31,282 bases of DNA from a virus. Both the position numbers and the translations under genes were made by a program. Location of the stretch: the IMG/VR virus record IMGVR_UViG_3300037520_000528, positions 1-31,282 of that record; one strand, 5' to 3'. Position 1 is the first letter of the stretch; every line of letters begins with the position of its first letter. The notes below the pieces were generated by a model. That model was not told where the DNA came from. It did no database searches and was given only the letters and a program-made list of their open reading frames with translations. This document shows positions 22,402-29,985 of the stretch, one piece after another.

Positions 22402-23613
22402 ATGTTTAAACCACGCACTTTAACGTATAAAAATCGTGTTGTTAAAATCTACAAGGATAACAACACCGACTTAATAAAATACGGTGCAAATAATGACTTT
22501 CCTCAAAAGCTAATACAACAATTAGATGAAAGTGGAACTGCAACAGCTTGTATTGATGTACTTAGCCAATATATCTATGCAGATGGCTTAGTAAATGAGC
22601 AATTAGGGGATTTTAAGATTAATGAAAAGCAAACATTCAATGAATTAATTGCCGAAATTACAAGTTATGTAGCACCTTTTCAGGCAGTATCACTTTATGT
22701 AATGCGTGGTTTAAATGGAAAAGTAAGTGAATTAAAGATTGTACCTTTTGAGCAAATAAGAAAAACAGACAGAGGTACTTTTATTGTTAATAATACTTTT
22801 GGAACTGCTAAATATAAAAAGGAAAAAGATAAAGAATTTCCTTCATTTTATGGAGCTGAAATAAGCCCTGAACAATTACGTGAACATGTAATGGAATGGG
22901 GCGATAATACTGGTGAAATCCTTTATTACTTCAGAAAAAAACCAATGAAAAACTATTATCCTATTCCTACTTTTTATAGTGCGATTGAGGATATTAATAC
23001 AGATAGTGAGAATAGTAAATACGAACTTGAAAGCGTTACCAATTCATTTCTTCCAAGTGGAATTTTAAACATAGTTGGGAACTATGATAATACACAGGAA
23101 GATGAAAACGGAATGACGCAGCAAGATTATTTAGATTCTACTTTAGAACAGTTTACTGGAAATGTAAAAGATGAGACTGGAGCAAGTGGAAGGCAAAAGC
23201 TTTTAATCTTACAAGCTAAGACAAAAGAAGAACTTGCTGTTTACCAACCTTTAAGTAATGAAGGTATTTTAAATGCAATTGAAAACAGCACTAAAAGAGT
23301 TGCTGATAAAGTTGCAAGGGCTTTTGGAGTGCCACCATTTTTAATTGGATTGGGTGGCAACGTTGGTTTCTCAACTAATATAATTGCTGATAATATTGAA
23401 CTTTTTAATAATCGTGTAAAGGTTTTACAAAATCTAATTAGTCATGCATTACAACAGTGTTACCCACAATTAGAATTTACTATGACACAATTAAAACCGA
23501 TTAAATTTATTGATAGAGAAATTTTAAAAGATTTAACTATTGATGAACGTAGAGAAATAGCTGGTTATGAACCTTTAAATCAAAACAATGGCATACAAAC
23601 CACTAATAATTAA
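22402..23613 (+). CDS. Portal protein
   Basis: 403 residues. Residues 300-350 carry the portal signature V-A-R-A-F-G-V-P-P-F-L-I-G-L-G-G (about 307-322) followed by F-S-T-N-I-I-A-D-N-I-E-L-F-N-N-R-V, typical of HK97-type portals, where this helical part forms the wing and stem. The N-terminal domain (Y-G-A-N-N-D-F-P-Q-K-L-I, A-C-I-D-V-L-S-Q-Y-I-Y-A-D-G) matches the start of portals from Bacteroidota phages. The portal is the dodecameric ring through which the terminase pumps DNA. It lies 17 kb after the terminase and 6 kb after the capsid gene, an unusual place, behind the glycosyltransferase block. It overlaps the next gene by 26 bases. Confidence 0.88.
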   Translation: MFKPRTLTYKNRVVKIYKDNNTDLIKYGANNDFPQKLIQQLDESGTATACIDVLSQYIYADGLVNEQLGDFKINEKQTFNELIAEITSYVAPFQAVSLYVMRGLNGKVSELKIVPFEQIRKTDRGTFIVNNTFGTAKYKKEKDKEFPSFYGAEISPEQLREHVMEWGDNTGEILYYFRKKPMKNYYPIPTFYSAIEDINTDSENSKYELESVTNSFLPSGILNIVGNYDNTQEDENGMTQQDYLDSTLEQFTGNVKDETGASGRQKLLILQAKTKEELAVYQPLSNEGILNAIENSTKRVADKVARAFGVPPFLIGLGGNVGFSTNIIADNIELFNNRVKVLQNLISHALQQCYPQLEFTMTQLKPIKFIDREILKDLTIDERREIAGYEPLNQNNGIQTTNN

Positions 23614-24142
23614 AAGCGATTTTGATGCTTATTGCAGAATAAGTAAGAATATAAAAGATTCTGACTTAGATATTCATATTCGTGATACACAGGAAGTAGA
23701 ATTTGAATCATGGGTGAGTGAACCTTTTTATACTGACTTAATGGAAAACTTATCTACTAAGCCACAATTAACAGCTTTATTTAATGAATACATAAAGCCT
23801 TTTTTGGTTTTAGGTTCTTATTATCGTTTTCTATTATGGCATGGTGCTAATGTAAGTCAGTATGGAATAAGACAAAACAATGAAGATACAAGCTCGGAAG
23901 TAAGTGATAAAAGACGGGCTGAATTAATGGGTGATGTTCAAAGCAAAAAGAATGCATATTTAAATAAGTTGAAAGATAAATTGTTTAATGACAATTATAC
24001 TTATGACGGGGTGCAGTATAACTTTTATGACACTTACGATAAAAGGGAGTTAATGCAAGAACAAAATATTAGACAATTAGGGCAAAAAAAATTAATTAAA
24101 AAAGGAAGGGGGTTCTGTGGTTATCCGAAGGATTGTTGGTGA
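23588..24142 (+). CDS. Head-tail adaptor-like protein (DUF6712-like)
   Basis: 184 residues, helical throughout, directly after the portal. Motifs: N-I-K-D-S-D-L-D-I-H-I-R-D-T-Q (about 20-34), E-F-E-S-W-V-S-E-P-F-Y-T-D-L (about 37-50), and Y-I-K-P-F-L-V-L-G-S-Y-Y-R-F-L-L-W-H-G (about 67-85). This matches the kind of protein (DUF6712) that follows the portal in Bacteroidota phages and is taken as a head-tail connector. The C-terminus is basic (K-K-L-I-K-K-G-R-G-F-C-G-Y). Its end overlaps the next start by 26 bases. The adaptor role is inferred from position and helical make-up. Confidence 0.65.
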   Translation: MAYKPLIIKSDFDAYCRISKNIKDSDLDIHIRDTQEVEFESWVSEPFYTDLMENLSTKPQLTALFNEYIKPFLVLGSYYRFLLWHGANVSQYGIRQNNEDTSSEVSDKRRAELMGDVQSKKNAYLNKLKDKLFNDNYTYDGVQYNFYDTYDKRELMQEQNIRQLGQKKLIKKGRGFCGYPKDCW

Positions 24143-24452
24143 TACTTACCCAGTAAAAATTCAGATACTTTCTGAAGATGGCACTTCATTCGATTTAACA
24201 GGATGTACTTGCTTTTTTACTGTTAAAAAAAGATATGAAGATACAGATGCACAAGCTTTAATTAGTTTGAGTACAAGTTCACATGTAACAGCATTGGAAG
24301 GTATTACTCAATTTACTATGACTTCAGCAAATGTTAGTTTAGTTGGTTCATTTTTATATGATGTAAAAGTAAAGGACACAAATAATATTATTTATTCTGT
24401 TATTACTGATAAAATTATTTTTGAAAATCACGTTACAATAAGAACTTCATGA
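24117..24452 (+). CDS. Baseplate upper protein-like (BppU N-terminal fold)
   Basis: 111 residues. I-V-G-D-T-Y-P-V-K-I-Q-I-L, then F-D-L-T-G-C-T-C-F-F-T-V-K, A-L-I-S-L, and V-G-S-F-L-Y-D-V-K-V-K-D form an Ig-like beta sandwich with the pattern G-D-x-x-x-x-x-x ... D-L-T-G-x-x-x-x-x-x-v-r ... G-x-Y-x-y-D-I of BppU-like baseplate proteins. These link the tail tip to the receptor-binding fibres. The start is GTG 24117, preceded by aaggaaggggg, one of very few SD-like sequences in the window. It overlaps the fibre gene by four bases. Confidence 0.65.
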   Translation: MVIRRIVGDTYPVKIQILSEDGTSFDLTGCTCFFTVKKRYEDTDAQALISLSTSSHVTALEGITQFTMTSANVSLVGSFLYDVKVKDTNNIIYSVITDKIIFENHVTIRTS

Positions 24453-26485
24453 CACCTTATAAGCTTAAAATATTAAATGGAGTATTGAAGTTAAAATCAT
24501 TTGCGGATGTGGTTTTAAATATCTTTGGAATAAAGGATTTAGGAACGCAAACAGGCAATGTAGATAATGGTTTAGTAGATTGGAGCATTCAGCATTTAAC
24601 AAAGACTACAGCTCAATGGAATGCAGATACGACAACTATTTTATTAAAGGGGCAGTTAGGTATAGAAGATACAGCAAACGCAACATACAAGCTTAAAATA
24701 GGTAATGGCACTAATTTATGGAGTGCTTTATCTTACGTTGGTGGTGGTGGTGGTGGAAGTCAAGATTTACAAAGCGTTACTGATTTAGGAGCAACAACTA
24801 CAAATGCTATTAATACTGCAGGAATAACAAGTGATTATCTTTTATTAGATACAGCAGCAACAAATACAAATGCAGTTGGTAAGATAGTTTGGAATGATAC
24901 TTTAGGGACTGGTGAAATAGGTTTAAAAGGCGGTAACATAAATGCTAAATTAGCACAGGATTTATACGCAAGGGTTGTAAATAAAACAACTCAAAATTTA
25001 TTAAGAGCTAATTATCAAGCGGTAAAAGTACAAAGCGCACAAGGGCAAAGATTAGCAGTTAATTTTGCACAGGCTAACAATGATAATAACAGCGCAGATA
25101 CAATTGGAATTGTAGCTGAAAACATTAATAACAATCAAGAAGGGTTTGTAATTACAGTTGGACAAATTGAAAACATAAATACAACTGGTTCTTTACAAGG
25201 TGAAACATGGGAAGATGGCGATGTAATTTACTTAAGTCCTACAACAGCTGGTTCATTAACAAATGTAAAACCTAACGGAAGTACAGGACATATAATTGTA
25301 ATTGGTTACGTTGAGTATGCCCATCAAAACAATGGTAAGATTTATGTTAAGATAATGAACGGATGGGAACTTGATGAATTACACAATGTATTTATTTCAA
25401 GTCCATCTAATAATCAAATATTAACTTACGAAAGTTCAACTCAACTTTGGAAAAATAAAACAGTTAATACTGCATTAGGTTATACAGCGGAAAATACATC
25501 TAATAAAAGTATAGATGGGACATTAAATGCAAATAGTGATACTTTATATCCATCACAAAAAGCAGTCAAAACTTATGTAGATGGTTCAGTAACTGGTTTA
25601 TTAGATGACAGAGGAAATTATGATGCAAGCGGTAACGTATTTCCTTCAAGTGGTGGAAGTGGAACGGCAGGAGCTATATTAAAAGGAGACCTTTGGTATA
25701 TAAGTGTAGCAGGTACATTAGGAGGTACATCAGTTGTAGTTGGTAGTTCAGTTAGGGCTTTAGTTGATACACCTGATCAAACATCAACAAATTGGTCAAT
25801 ATTAAATGTTGGGTTAGGTTACACACCTGAAAATTCCGCAAATAAAGCAACGAGTTTTTCTACAATTAATAATACTTTATATCCGAGTGTTCAAGCGGTA
25901 AAAAGTTATATTGATGGAATAGTTACTACTAATTATATAGACACACGTTATTCAACAAAGTATTATGTACCTTATTTAAGTGGCGAATCTGCAAATCAAA
26001 GAATATTAACAAGTAATACATCAACTCATGCTGTTCCTTTCTTGAATATATTTAATGATATAATTACTAATATAAGTATAGAAATAACTACAGCAGTAGC
26101 ATCTTCAAGTGTTAGATTTCAAATATATAATGGTGATAAATCAACTTTATTACCAACCACATTAGTAATGGATAGTGATTTAATTGCATCAACAACAACA
26201 GGAATAAAAACTATTAGTGGTTTATCTTTAAACTTAACGCTTGATAATTTATATTTTATGGTTATTTCTACAAATACTAATAATGTAGGCGTGAGAGGTG
26301 TACCAACTTATTTAATGCAGCAATATTATGGTTCATTAACAAAATTTTTATTAGTAGGTAGGTCAGGAACTGGATATGATTATATGGGTGTTTCTAGTGC
26401 AGTACCTTCAACTTTTAATATATCAGGTTTAGTTGATACAACACCAACTTCTGGTATTTTTGCACCAACTTTATTTTTTAGATAA
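24449..26485 (+). CDS. Tail fibre protein
   Basis: 678 residues, Asn/Thr/Ser/Gly-rich, beta-structured. Residues 40-100 have the W-N-A-D-T-T-T-I-L-L-K-G-Q-L-G-I-E segment typical of fibre N-terminal domains (compare W-x-x-x-x-x-V-L-x-x-G-E-x-G). A six-glycine linker (GGT-type repeat at 24740-24757) leads to a Q-D-L-Q-S-V-T-D-L-G motif. Two related modules (25475-25591 and 25814-25924) contain L-Y-P-S-x-x-A-V-K-x-Y-x-D-G, a trimeric fibre repeat. The C-terminal 150 residues differ in composition and probably bind the receptor. No signal peptide. It is the likely host range determinant, with the adhesin genes downstream. Confidence 0.85.
   Translation: MTPYKLKILNGVLKLKSFADVVLNIFGIKDLGTQTGNVDNGLVDWSIQHLTKTTAQWNADTTTILLKGQLGIEDTANATYKLKIGNGTNLWSALSYVGGGGGGSQDLQSVTDLGATTTNAINTAGITSDYLLLDTAATNTNAVGKIVWNDTLGTGEIGLKGGNINAKLAQDLYARVVNKTTQNLLRANYQAVKVQSAQGQRLAVNFAQANNDNNSADTIGIVAENINNNQEGFVITVGQIENINTTGSLQGETWEDGDVIYLSPTTAGSLTNVKPNGSTGHIIVIGYVEYAHQNNGKIYVKIMNGWELDELHNVFISSPSNNQILTYESSTQLWKNKTVNTALGYTAENTSNKSIDGTLNANSDTLYPSQKAVKTYVDGSVTGLLDDRGNYDASGNVFPSSGGSGTAGAILKGDLWYISVAGTLGGTSVVVGSSVRALVDTPDQTSTNWSILNVGLGYTPENSANKATSFSTINNTLYPSVQAVKSYIDGIVTTNYIDTRYSTKYYVPYLSGESANQRILTSNTSTHAVPFLNIFNDIITNISIEITTAVASSSVRFQIYNGDKSTLLPTTLVMDSDLIASTTTGIKTISGLSLNLTLDNLYFMVISTNTNNVGVRGVPTYLMQQYYGSLTKFLLVGRSGTGYDYMGVSSAVPSTFNISGLVDTTPTSGIFAPTLFFR
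25475..25591 (+). repeat. Fibre module repeat 1
   Basis: A 39-codon unit in the fibre gene starting L-G-Y-T-A-E-N and ending A-V-K-T-Y-V-D-G-S-V. It shares L-G-Y-T-x-E-N, L-Y-P-S-x-x-A-V-K and Y-x-D-G with repeat 2. Confidence 0.75.
25814..25924 (+). repeat. Fibre module repeat 2
   Basis: A 37-codon unit, L-G-Y-T-P-E-N to Y-I-D-G-I-V, diverged from repeat 1 and two codons shorter, 222 bases after it. Suggests fibre growth by duplication. Confidence 0.75.
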
Positions 26486-26573
26486 ATTAAAATAAAAATA
26501 GAAAAGTTACGACCAAAAATATATGTTTAAATAACAATTAATAAAAAAAAAAGTACTTTAAAAAATAAAAAAC

Positions 26574-26852
26574 ATGATTACATTTTCAAATAGAGCAGGC
26601 GTTTCGGGTGGTTCGGAACTTATAGCAGATACAAATGCAAGAACAGGAAAACAAATTTGTGCTTTTTATGTTCGTGAAGATACAGTTGTAAGTGTTGCAA
26701 CTGGTGGTGGTAAAAATTATGTTACCATATTTGGAATAAGTGGTAAAACATTAAAAGCTGGTGATTGGTTTTATGTACCTTATTTTGAATATATCACAGC
26801 AATTACTTTAACAAGCGGAAGTATTATTGCTTACCAAGAAAAGAATATATGA
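26574..26852 (+). CDS. Small fibre-associated structural protein (92 aa)
   Basis: 92 residues, Gly/Thr/Val-rich, predicted all beta (V-V-S-V-A-T-G-G-G-K-N-Y-V-T-I-F-G-I-S-G, then A-I-T-L-T-S-G-S-I-I-A-Y). The first gene after the fibre, behind an 88-base AT-rich gap. Small beta proteins here are often fibre caps, chaperones or accessory spikes in Bacteroidota phages. No motif decides. The stop overlaps the next start (ATGA at 26849). Confidence 0.6.
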   Translation: MITFSNRAGVSGGSELIADTNARTGKQICAFYVREDTVVSVATGGGKNYVTIFGISGKTLKAGDWFYVPYFEYITAITLTSGSIIAYQEKNI

Positions 26853-27460
26853 TTGCTTTAAGTAGCACAATATATTATCAAAAAAAAAAATTTTGTGAGC
26901 CTATTTATAATTTAGAATGGGCAACAATTCAAGGTACAAGTAATGTGAGTGATTATCCTGCATACGGGCTTTATAATTTTTCTCACACAATGTTTATTAT
27001 AAAAAAAAGTGAATTAATAAGTGCAAAGCAAATAACAGGCTTACAAATACACATGGCTGGTTACTCTTCAGGTTACACTTATAATAATCAAATAATAAAA
27101 TTAGCACATATTACAGATTCACAATTTGGTACTAATGTTCAAGTATTAAATACAAATGGTGATGTAAGTGGAATAGCAGGAATGAAAGATTTAAAAACAG
27201 TTAAAACTTTTAATTGGACTGTAACTTCAGGATTTAATAATTTAATTTTTGATAAAAATTTTTGTTATAATGGAAGTGATAATCTTTTAATTATTTGGAT
27301 TAATAAAGATGGAAGTTGGCAAAGTGGCTATGGTTGGGCTGAATGCCATTCAACAAGCGCACAATTCTTAAGTTGGTATAAACAAAATGATGCAAGTTAT
27401 CCAACAGGATTAGGTACAAGAAATTCATCAACAAGACCTAATATGAAAATTAATTATTAA
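26849..27460 (+). CDS. Tail adhesin-like protein
   Basis: 203 residues, Asn/Ser/Tyr-rich beta protein. The first twelve residues are followed by K-K-K encoded in a run of eleven A (26880-26890). The body (S-Y-P-T-G-L-G-T-R-N-S-S at the end; I-T-G-L-Q-I-H-M-A-G-Y near residue 62) is like those of phage receptor-binding or host-lectin-type tail proteins. No catalytic motif. The A run near the start makes it a candidate for on/off variation. Coupled to the preceding gene by ATGA and to the next by ATG on the stop. Confidence 0.55.
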   Translation: MIALSSTIYYQKKKFCEPIYNLEWATIQGTSNVSDYPAYGLYNFSHTMFIIKKSELISAKQITGLQIHMAGYSSGYTYNNQIIKLAHITDSQFGTNVQVLNTNGDVSGIAGMKDLKTVKTFNWTVTSGFNNLIFDKNFCYNGSDNLLIIWINKDGSWQSGYGWAECHSTSAQFLSWYKQNDASYPTGLGTRNSSTRPNMKINY

Positions 27461-27663
27461 TGGAAGATTTAAGAATTGAATTAAGTCAATATGGGGAAGT
27501 TTTAAATTGTGAAGATTATGGAAAATATTTTCTAATAGTAATTAATAACTGGGAAAAAGACATTGACTTCTTTAATAATATTGCAAGAAAGTATTTAAGT
27601 AATCAAAAAATTTGCACATTAGTTGAAGGGATTTTAAAATCAGAATATGATTGGAATAGGTAA
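27460..27663 (+). CDS. Small hypothetical protein (67 aa)
   Basis: 67 residues beginning M-E-D-L-R-I-E-L-S-Q-Y-G-E-V and containing Y-F-L-I-V-I-N-N-W-E-K-D-I-D-F-F. It is acidic, soluble and helical to mixed. It sits between two adhesin-like genes and overlaps the next by 17 bases, so it may be a fibre chaperone or accessory part. No family recognised. Confidence 0.5.
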   Translation: MEDLRIELSQYGEVLNCEDYGKYFLIVINNWEKDIDFFNNIARKYLSNQKICTLVEGILKSEYDWNR

Positions 27664-28477
27664 AAATATATTTAAGTCAAATGTAAAAGTAGGTTCAACA
27701 GCACCTGTTTACGATGCTGATGCACAAGCTTATTTTACTGCAAATACATCAATAACAAGTGCAGCCGATAAAAACGCTATTAATACATTTTATTTAGGTC
27801 TTAAAAGTGATGGAATATATACAAAGTTAAAAGCAATGTATTTACCTATTTGGGGAAGTGCTACTTCATCAAAGTGGAATTTAATTAATCCTTTAGATAC
27901 TGACGCAGCATTTAGATTAAATTTTACAACTGGATGGACTTATGCAAGTAATGGAATAACACCAACTATAGCGTATGCAAATACTTTTTTTAATCCTTCT
28001 GTTCAATTATCATTAACATCAAATCATATATCAAGTTATATTCAAACAAGTAGGGCAGCAGCAATTTCTACTCCAATAGGAGCAAGGGTTACGGGTACTG
28101 TTAGCGCAATTAATATTTTTCCAAGAACAACAGGAGATGTTTTTAGGCATTTTAATAATATAAGCGGTTACATTGATATTTCAAGTACAGAAACAAAAGG
28201 TTTTTTTATTGGTGCAAGAAATGGGGGTACAACTTATTACAATGCTAAAAACGGAATTACTAATAATGGTTTATCAACAGCAACAACGGCGGTAAATCAA
28301 AATTTTTGGATTGGAGCAACTGCAAGCGGTTCACCAGGTTCTCCTACTGCATTTTATAACGAAACTGCGAGAACCTCTTTTTATTCAATAGGTGATGGTT
28401 TATCAATTACAGATATAACAAATTTTAATACAAGAGTAAATACATTAATGACTTATTTTGGAATAAACGTTTATTAA
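27647..28477 (+). CDS. Phage tail adhesin with SIGDGL-type C-terminus
   Basis: 276 residues. Order of motifs: D-A-D-A-Q-A-Y-F (about 24-31), I-N-T-F-Y-L-G-L-K-S-D-G-I-Y-T-K-L-K-A-M-Y (45-65), S-K-W-N-L-I-N-P-L-D-T-D-A-A-F-R-L-N-F (75-93), G-W-T-Y-A-S-N-G (95-102), A-N-T-F-F-N-P (108-114), and near the end Y-S-I-G-D-G-L-S. This is the series seen in a common Bacteroidota phage tail protein (D-A-D-A-x-A-F ... K-W-N-L-K-D-P ... G-W-T ... S-I-G-D-G-L-T). It is probably the adhesin that contacts the cell surface; I infer this from its place after the fibre. Confidence 0.75.
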   Translation: MIGIGKNIFKSNVKVGSTAPVYDADAQAYFTANTSITSAADKNAINTFYLGLKSDGIYTKLKAMYLPIWGSATSSKWNLINPLDTDAAFRLNFTTGWTYASNGITPTIAYANTFFNPSVQLSLTSNHISSYIQTSRAAAISTPIGARVTGTVSAINIFPRTTGDVFRHFNNISGYIDISSTETKGFFIGARNGGTTYYNAKNGITNNGLSTATTAVNQNFWIGATASGSPGSPTAFYNETARTSFYSIGDGLSITDITNFNTRVNTLMTYFGINVY

Positions 28478-28479
28478 TT

Positions 28480-28701
28480 ATGGAATACGGAAGAATAGTA
28501 ACAAACGAACAAGCAAATGAACTACAAGGCACGTTCATTGATGCTGATACATTTTTTAATTTTGTACAGGACATAAACGAAATTTACTTTTTATTTCTTA
28601 GTGAACAAGATGAAATTGATGTTGCTCAAACTCAATATGCTTATTTATTAGATATTCCATTAAGTCCTTATACACCACCACCAACACCACCAATAGAATG
28701 A
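28480..28701 (+). CDS. Small acidic protein with proline-rich tail (73 aa)
   Basis: 73 residues, strongly acidic, with a C-terminal S-P-Y-T-P-P-P-T-P-P-I-E. Middle: F-F-N-F-V-Q-D-I-N-E-I-Y-F-L-F-L. It follows the adhesin by two bases and overlaps the holin-like gene by four bases. The acidic body with a proline tail may be a small tail chaperone or linker; nothing decides this. Confidence 0.55.
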   Translation: MEYGRIVTNEQANELQGTFIDADTFFNFVQDINEIYFLFLSEQDEIDVAQTQYAYLLDIPLSPYTPPPTPPIE

Positions 28702-28901
28702 AAGAAGCATTAGACTTAATTAAGAAACATGGCGCAACTGCTGTTTTAGTATTGTGGCTATGGCACACTCATACTCGAGTAGAACATTTAGAAGCTAAGT
28801 TATATAATTGCTTAGAACGTGAAAGACTTGAACAGTTATATAGTAAACCAAACGAAGCTGTATTACCTAAGAAAATAGAAGATGAAACTAAAAGTAGTTA
28901 G
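28698..28901 (+). CDS. Holin-like small protein (BhlA/UviB-like)
   Basis: 67 residues: a short charged N-terminus, one hydrophobic helix (G-A-T-A-V-L-V-L-W-L-W, about 12-22), then H-T-H-T-R-V-E-H-L-E-A-K-L-Y and a charged tail ending K-S-S. This is the layout of BhlA/UviB holin-like proteins, which lie next to lysis enzymes. The helix is short for a single holin, so it may be a minor holin or a membrane anchor. It precedes and overlaps the DUF5675 gene by 20 bases. Confidence 0.55.
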   Translation: MKEALDLIKKHGATAVLVLWLWHTHTRVEHLEAKLYNCLERERLEQLYSKPNEAVLPKKIEDETKSS

Positions 28902-29307
28902 GGAAACAAAGAACGATGTTTGCACCATTGGTAGTTTATTTATCAATGATGTTTTCTTTTGTTATACCTTAGAAGATAAGGACAGAGGATTAAAGCAAAG
29001 TGATTCTTTACTTTTTATTCAAGCAAAAAAGATTTTCGGACTTACTGCAATACCTTCAGGCTTCTATAAATTAACAGTTAATCAAAGTCCTAAGTTCAAA
29101 AGAATGTTACCTCGTATTCTTGATATTAAAGGATTTGACGGGGTTTTATTGCACAGAGGTAATAACGCCAACCATTCACTCGGATGTATTCTTGTGGGTT
29201 ATAAAAAAGGCGATAACTCTATATTTGAAAGTACAAAAGCTGAAACTGATTTAGTAAACCGATTATTATTACATAATAACGAGGTTCACACAATAGAAAT
29301 AGTATAA
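28882..29307 (+). CDS. DUF5675 protein, probable lysis-region protein
   Basis: 141 residues. Motifs: C-Y-T-L-E-D-K-D-R-G (about 27-36), A-I-P-S-G-F-Y-K-L (56-64), G-V-L-L-H-R-G-N-N (87-95), H-S-L-G-C-I-L-V-G-Y (98-107). This is the DUF5675 pattern (T-x-E-x ... I-P-x-G-x-Y ... I-H-x-G-N ... x-G-C-I-x-x-G). The His-Cys pair (His91, Cys102) with Gly around it is reminiscent of L,D-transpeptidase-like active sites, though the family's enzymatic role is not settled to my knowledge. It sits between two holin-like genes, so it is the best endolysin candidate here. No signal peptide, hence export through holin is likely. Confidence 0.75.
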   Translation: MKLKVVRETKNDVCTIGSLFINDVFFCYTLEDKDRGLKQSDSLLFIQAKKIFGLTAIPSGFYKLTVNQSPKFKRMLPRILDIKGFDGVLLHRGNNANHSLGCILVGYKKGDNSIFESTKAETDLVNRLLLHNNEVHTIEIV

Positions 29308-29312
29308 AGCAG

Positions 29313-29336
29313 AAAAGCACCTTACGGGGTGCTTTT
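29313..29336 (+). terminator. Intrinsic terminator after the DUF5675 gene
   Basis: Perfect nine-pair stem AAAAGCACC / GGTGCTTTT with loop TTACGG. It is only five bases past the stop. The A-rich 5' side makes it potentially bidirectional. Confidence 0.8.
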
Positions 29337-29406
29337 AAGTGTTAGAAATTTTTATGAAAAAACACAAAGAACGAAGAGCAAATATAATAAAATAAAATAA
29401 ATAAAT

Positions 29407-29613
29407 ATGTTATTACAATTAGTAAATGATACACTAACAACAGTAGTTAGTGAGGTAGTTAATACAGCGGTGGCGGTACATGAAGTAACTGGTGGTGGAG
29501 CTTTCATCAATGGAGTTGATAATTCAGTAGTCGGATCAATAGTTACTTTATTAGTAGCAGCTATTATTCGCCATTGGGAAAAGAAAAAGATTAAAAAGAG
29601 AGCAAATAAGTAG
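29407..29613 (+). CDS. Holin-like membrane protein (68 aa)
   Basis: 68 residues. An amphipathic N-terminus (L-V-N-D-T-L-T-T-V-V) precedes a Gly-rich turn (G-G-G-A-F-I-N-G) and a transmembrane helix V-V-G-S-I-V-T-L-L-V-A-A-I-I (about 41-54), followed by a basic tail (R-H-W-E-K-K-K-I-K-K-R). The one-helix, positive C-terminal layout fits a holin. It lies just after the DUF5675 gene but behind its terminator, so it may be separately expressed. A second terminator follows 30 bases after its stop. Confidence 0.6.
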   Translation: MLLQLVNDTLTTVVSEVVNTAVAVHEVTGGGAFINGVDNSVVGSIVTLLVAAIIRHWEKKKIKKRANK

Positions 29614-29643
29614 TAAAATATTCTTATTGATTTTCAAGTAGAT

Positions 29644-29676
29644 AGCAATTATTTTAAAAAATAGTTGCTTTTTTTT
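29644..29676 (+). terminator. Strong intrinsic terminator closing the lysis region
   Basis: Stem AGCAATTATTT / AAATAGTTGCT (eleven pairs, one T-G wobble), a four-base loop, then eight T. It separates the lysis genes from the next transcription unit. Confidence 0.85.
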
Positions 29677-29677
29677 G

Positions 29678-29707
29678 TTGTTTATATTATAATTTGCTTT
29701 ATATTTG
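29678..29707 (+). promoter_or_regulatory. Bacteroidota-type promoter TTG-N19-TATATTTG
   Basis: TTG at 29678-29680, nineteen bases of spacing, then TATATTTG at 29700-29707, a full match to the -33 TTG and -7 TAnnTTTG consensus of Bacteroidota. It starts two bases after the T tract of the terminator and lies 23 bases before ATG 29731. This is the best promoter in the window. Confidence 0.7.
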
Positions 29708-29730
29708 CTTTATAATTAAAAACACAAACA

Positions 29731-29985
29731 ATGAAAGTAACAATTACAGTAACAGAAAAAGTAAAAAAAGAAATTGAAATACAATTTCCTTATTACACAA
29801 AAAGCGATTACAGGTTCTATAAATTTATTGATGAAAATACTTGCTTAGAAGTTTATAAAGGCATTACTGATTTCTCAATTGATTTCAGTCCTTATAAAAC
29901 ATTCGCTTTACCTTACGAACCTTCAACAGCTGAAGAGTTCAACACTAAATTTAACATTGTAAAATCTTTAATCGAATCATTATGA
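29731..29985 (+). CDS. Hypothetical protein (84 aa), first gene of a new transcript
   Basis: 84 residues: N-terminal strand with alternating charged and hydrophobic residues (K-V-T-I-T-V-T-E-K-V-K-K-E-I-E-I-Q-F) and an aromatic, acidic middle (Y-Y-T-K-S-D-Y-R-F-Y). No membrane or enzyme motif. It is the first gene of the block driven by the promoter at 29678-29707 and overlaps the next gene (ATGA at 29982). Function unknown; possibly early or moron-type cargo. Confidence 0.6.
   Translation: MKVTITVTEKVKKEIEIQFPYYTKSDYRFYKFIDENTCLEVYKGITDFSIDFSPYKTFALPYEPSTAEEFNTKFNIVKSLIESL

Noticed and set aside
23588-24142. Frameshift between portal, adaptor and baseplate genes
   Set aside because: Overlaps are only 26 bases and each gene has a good start and a complete family layout.
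29354-29395. 13-codon ORF between the DUF5675 and holin-like genes
   Set aside because: Too short and Lys-rich, without overlap or leader evidence; likely chance.
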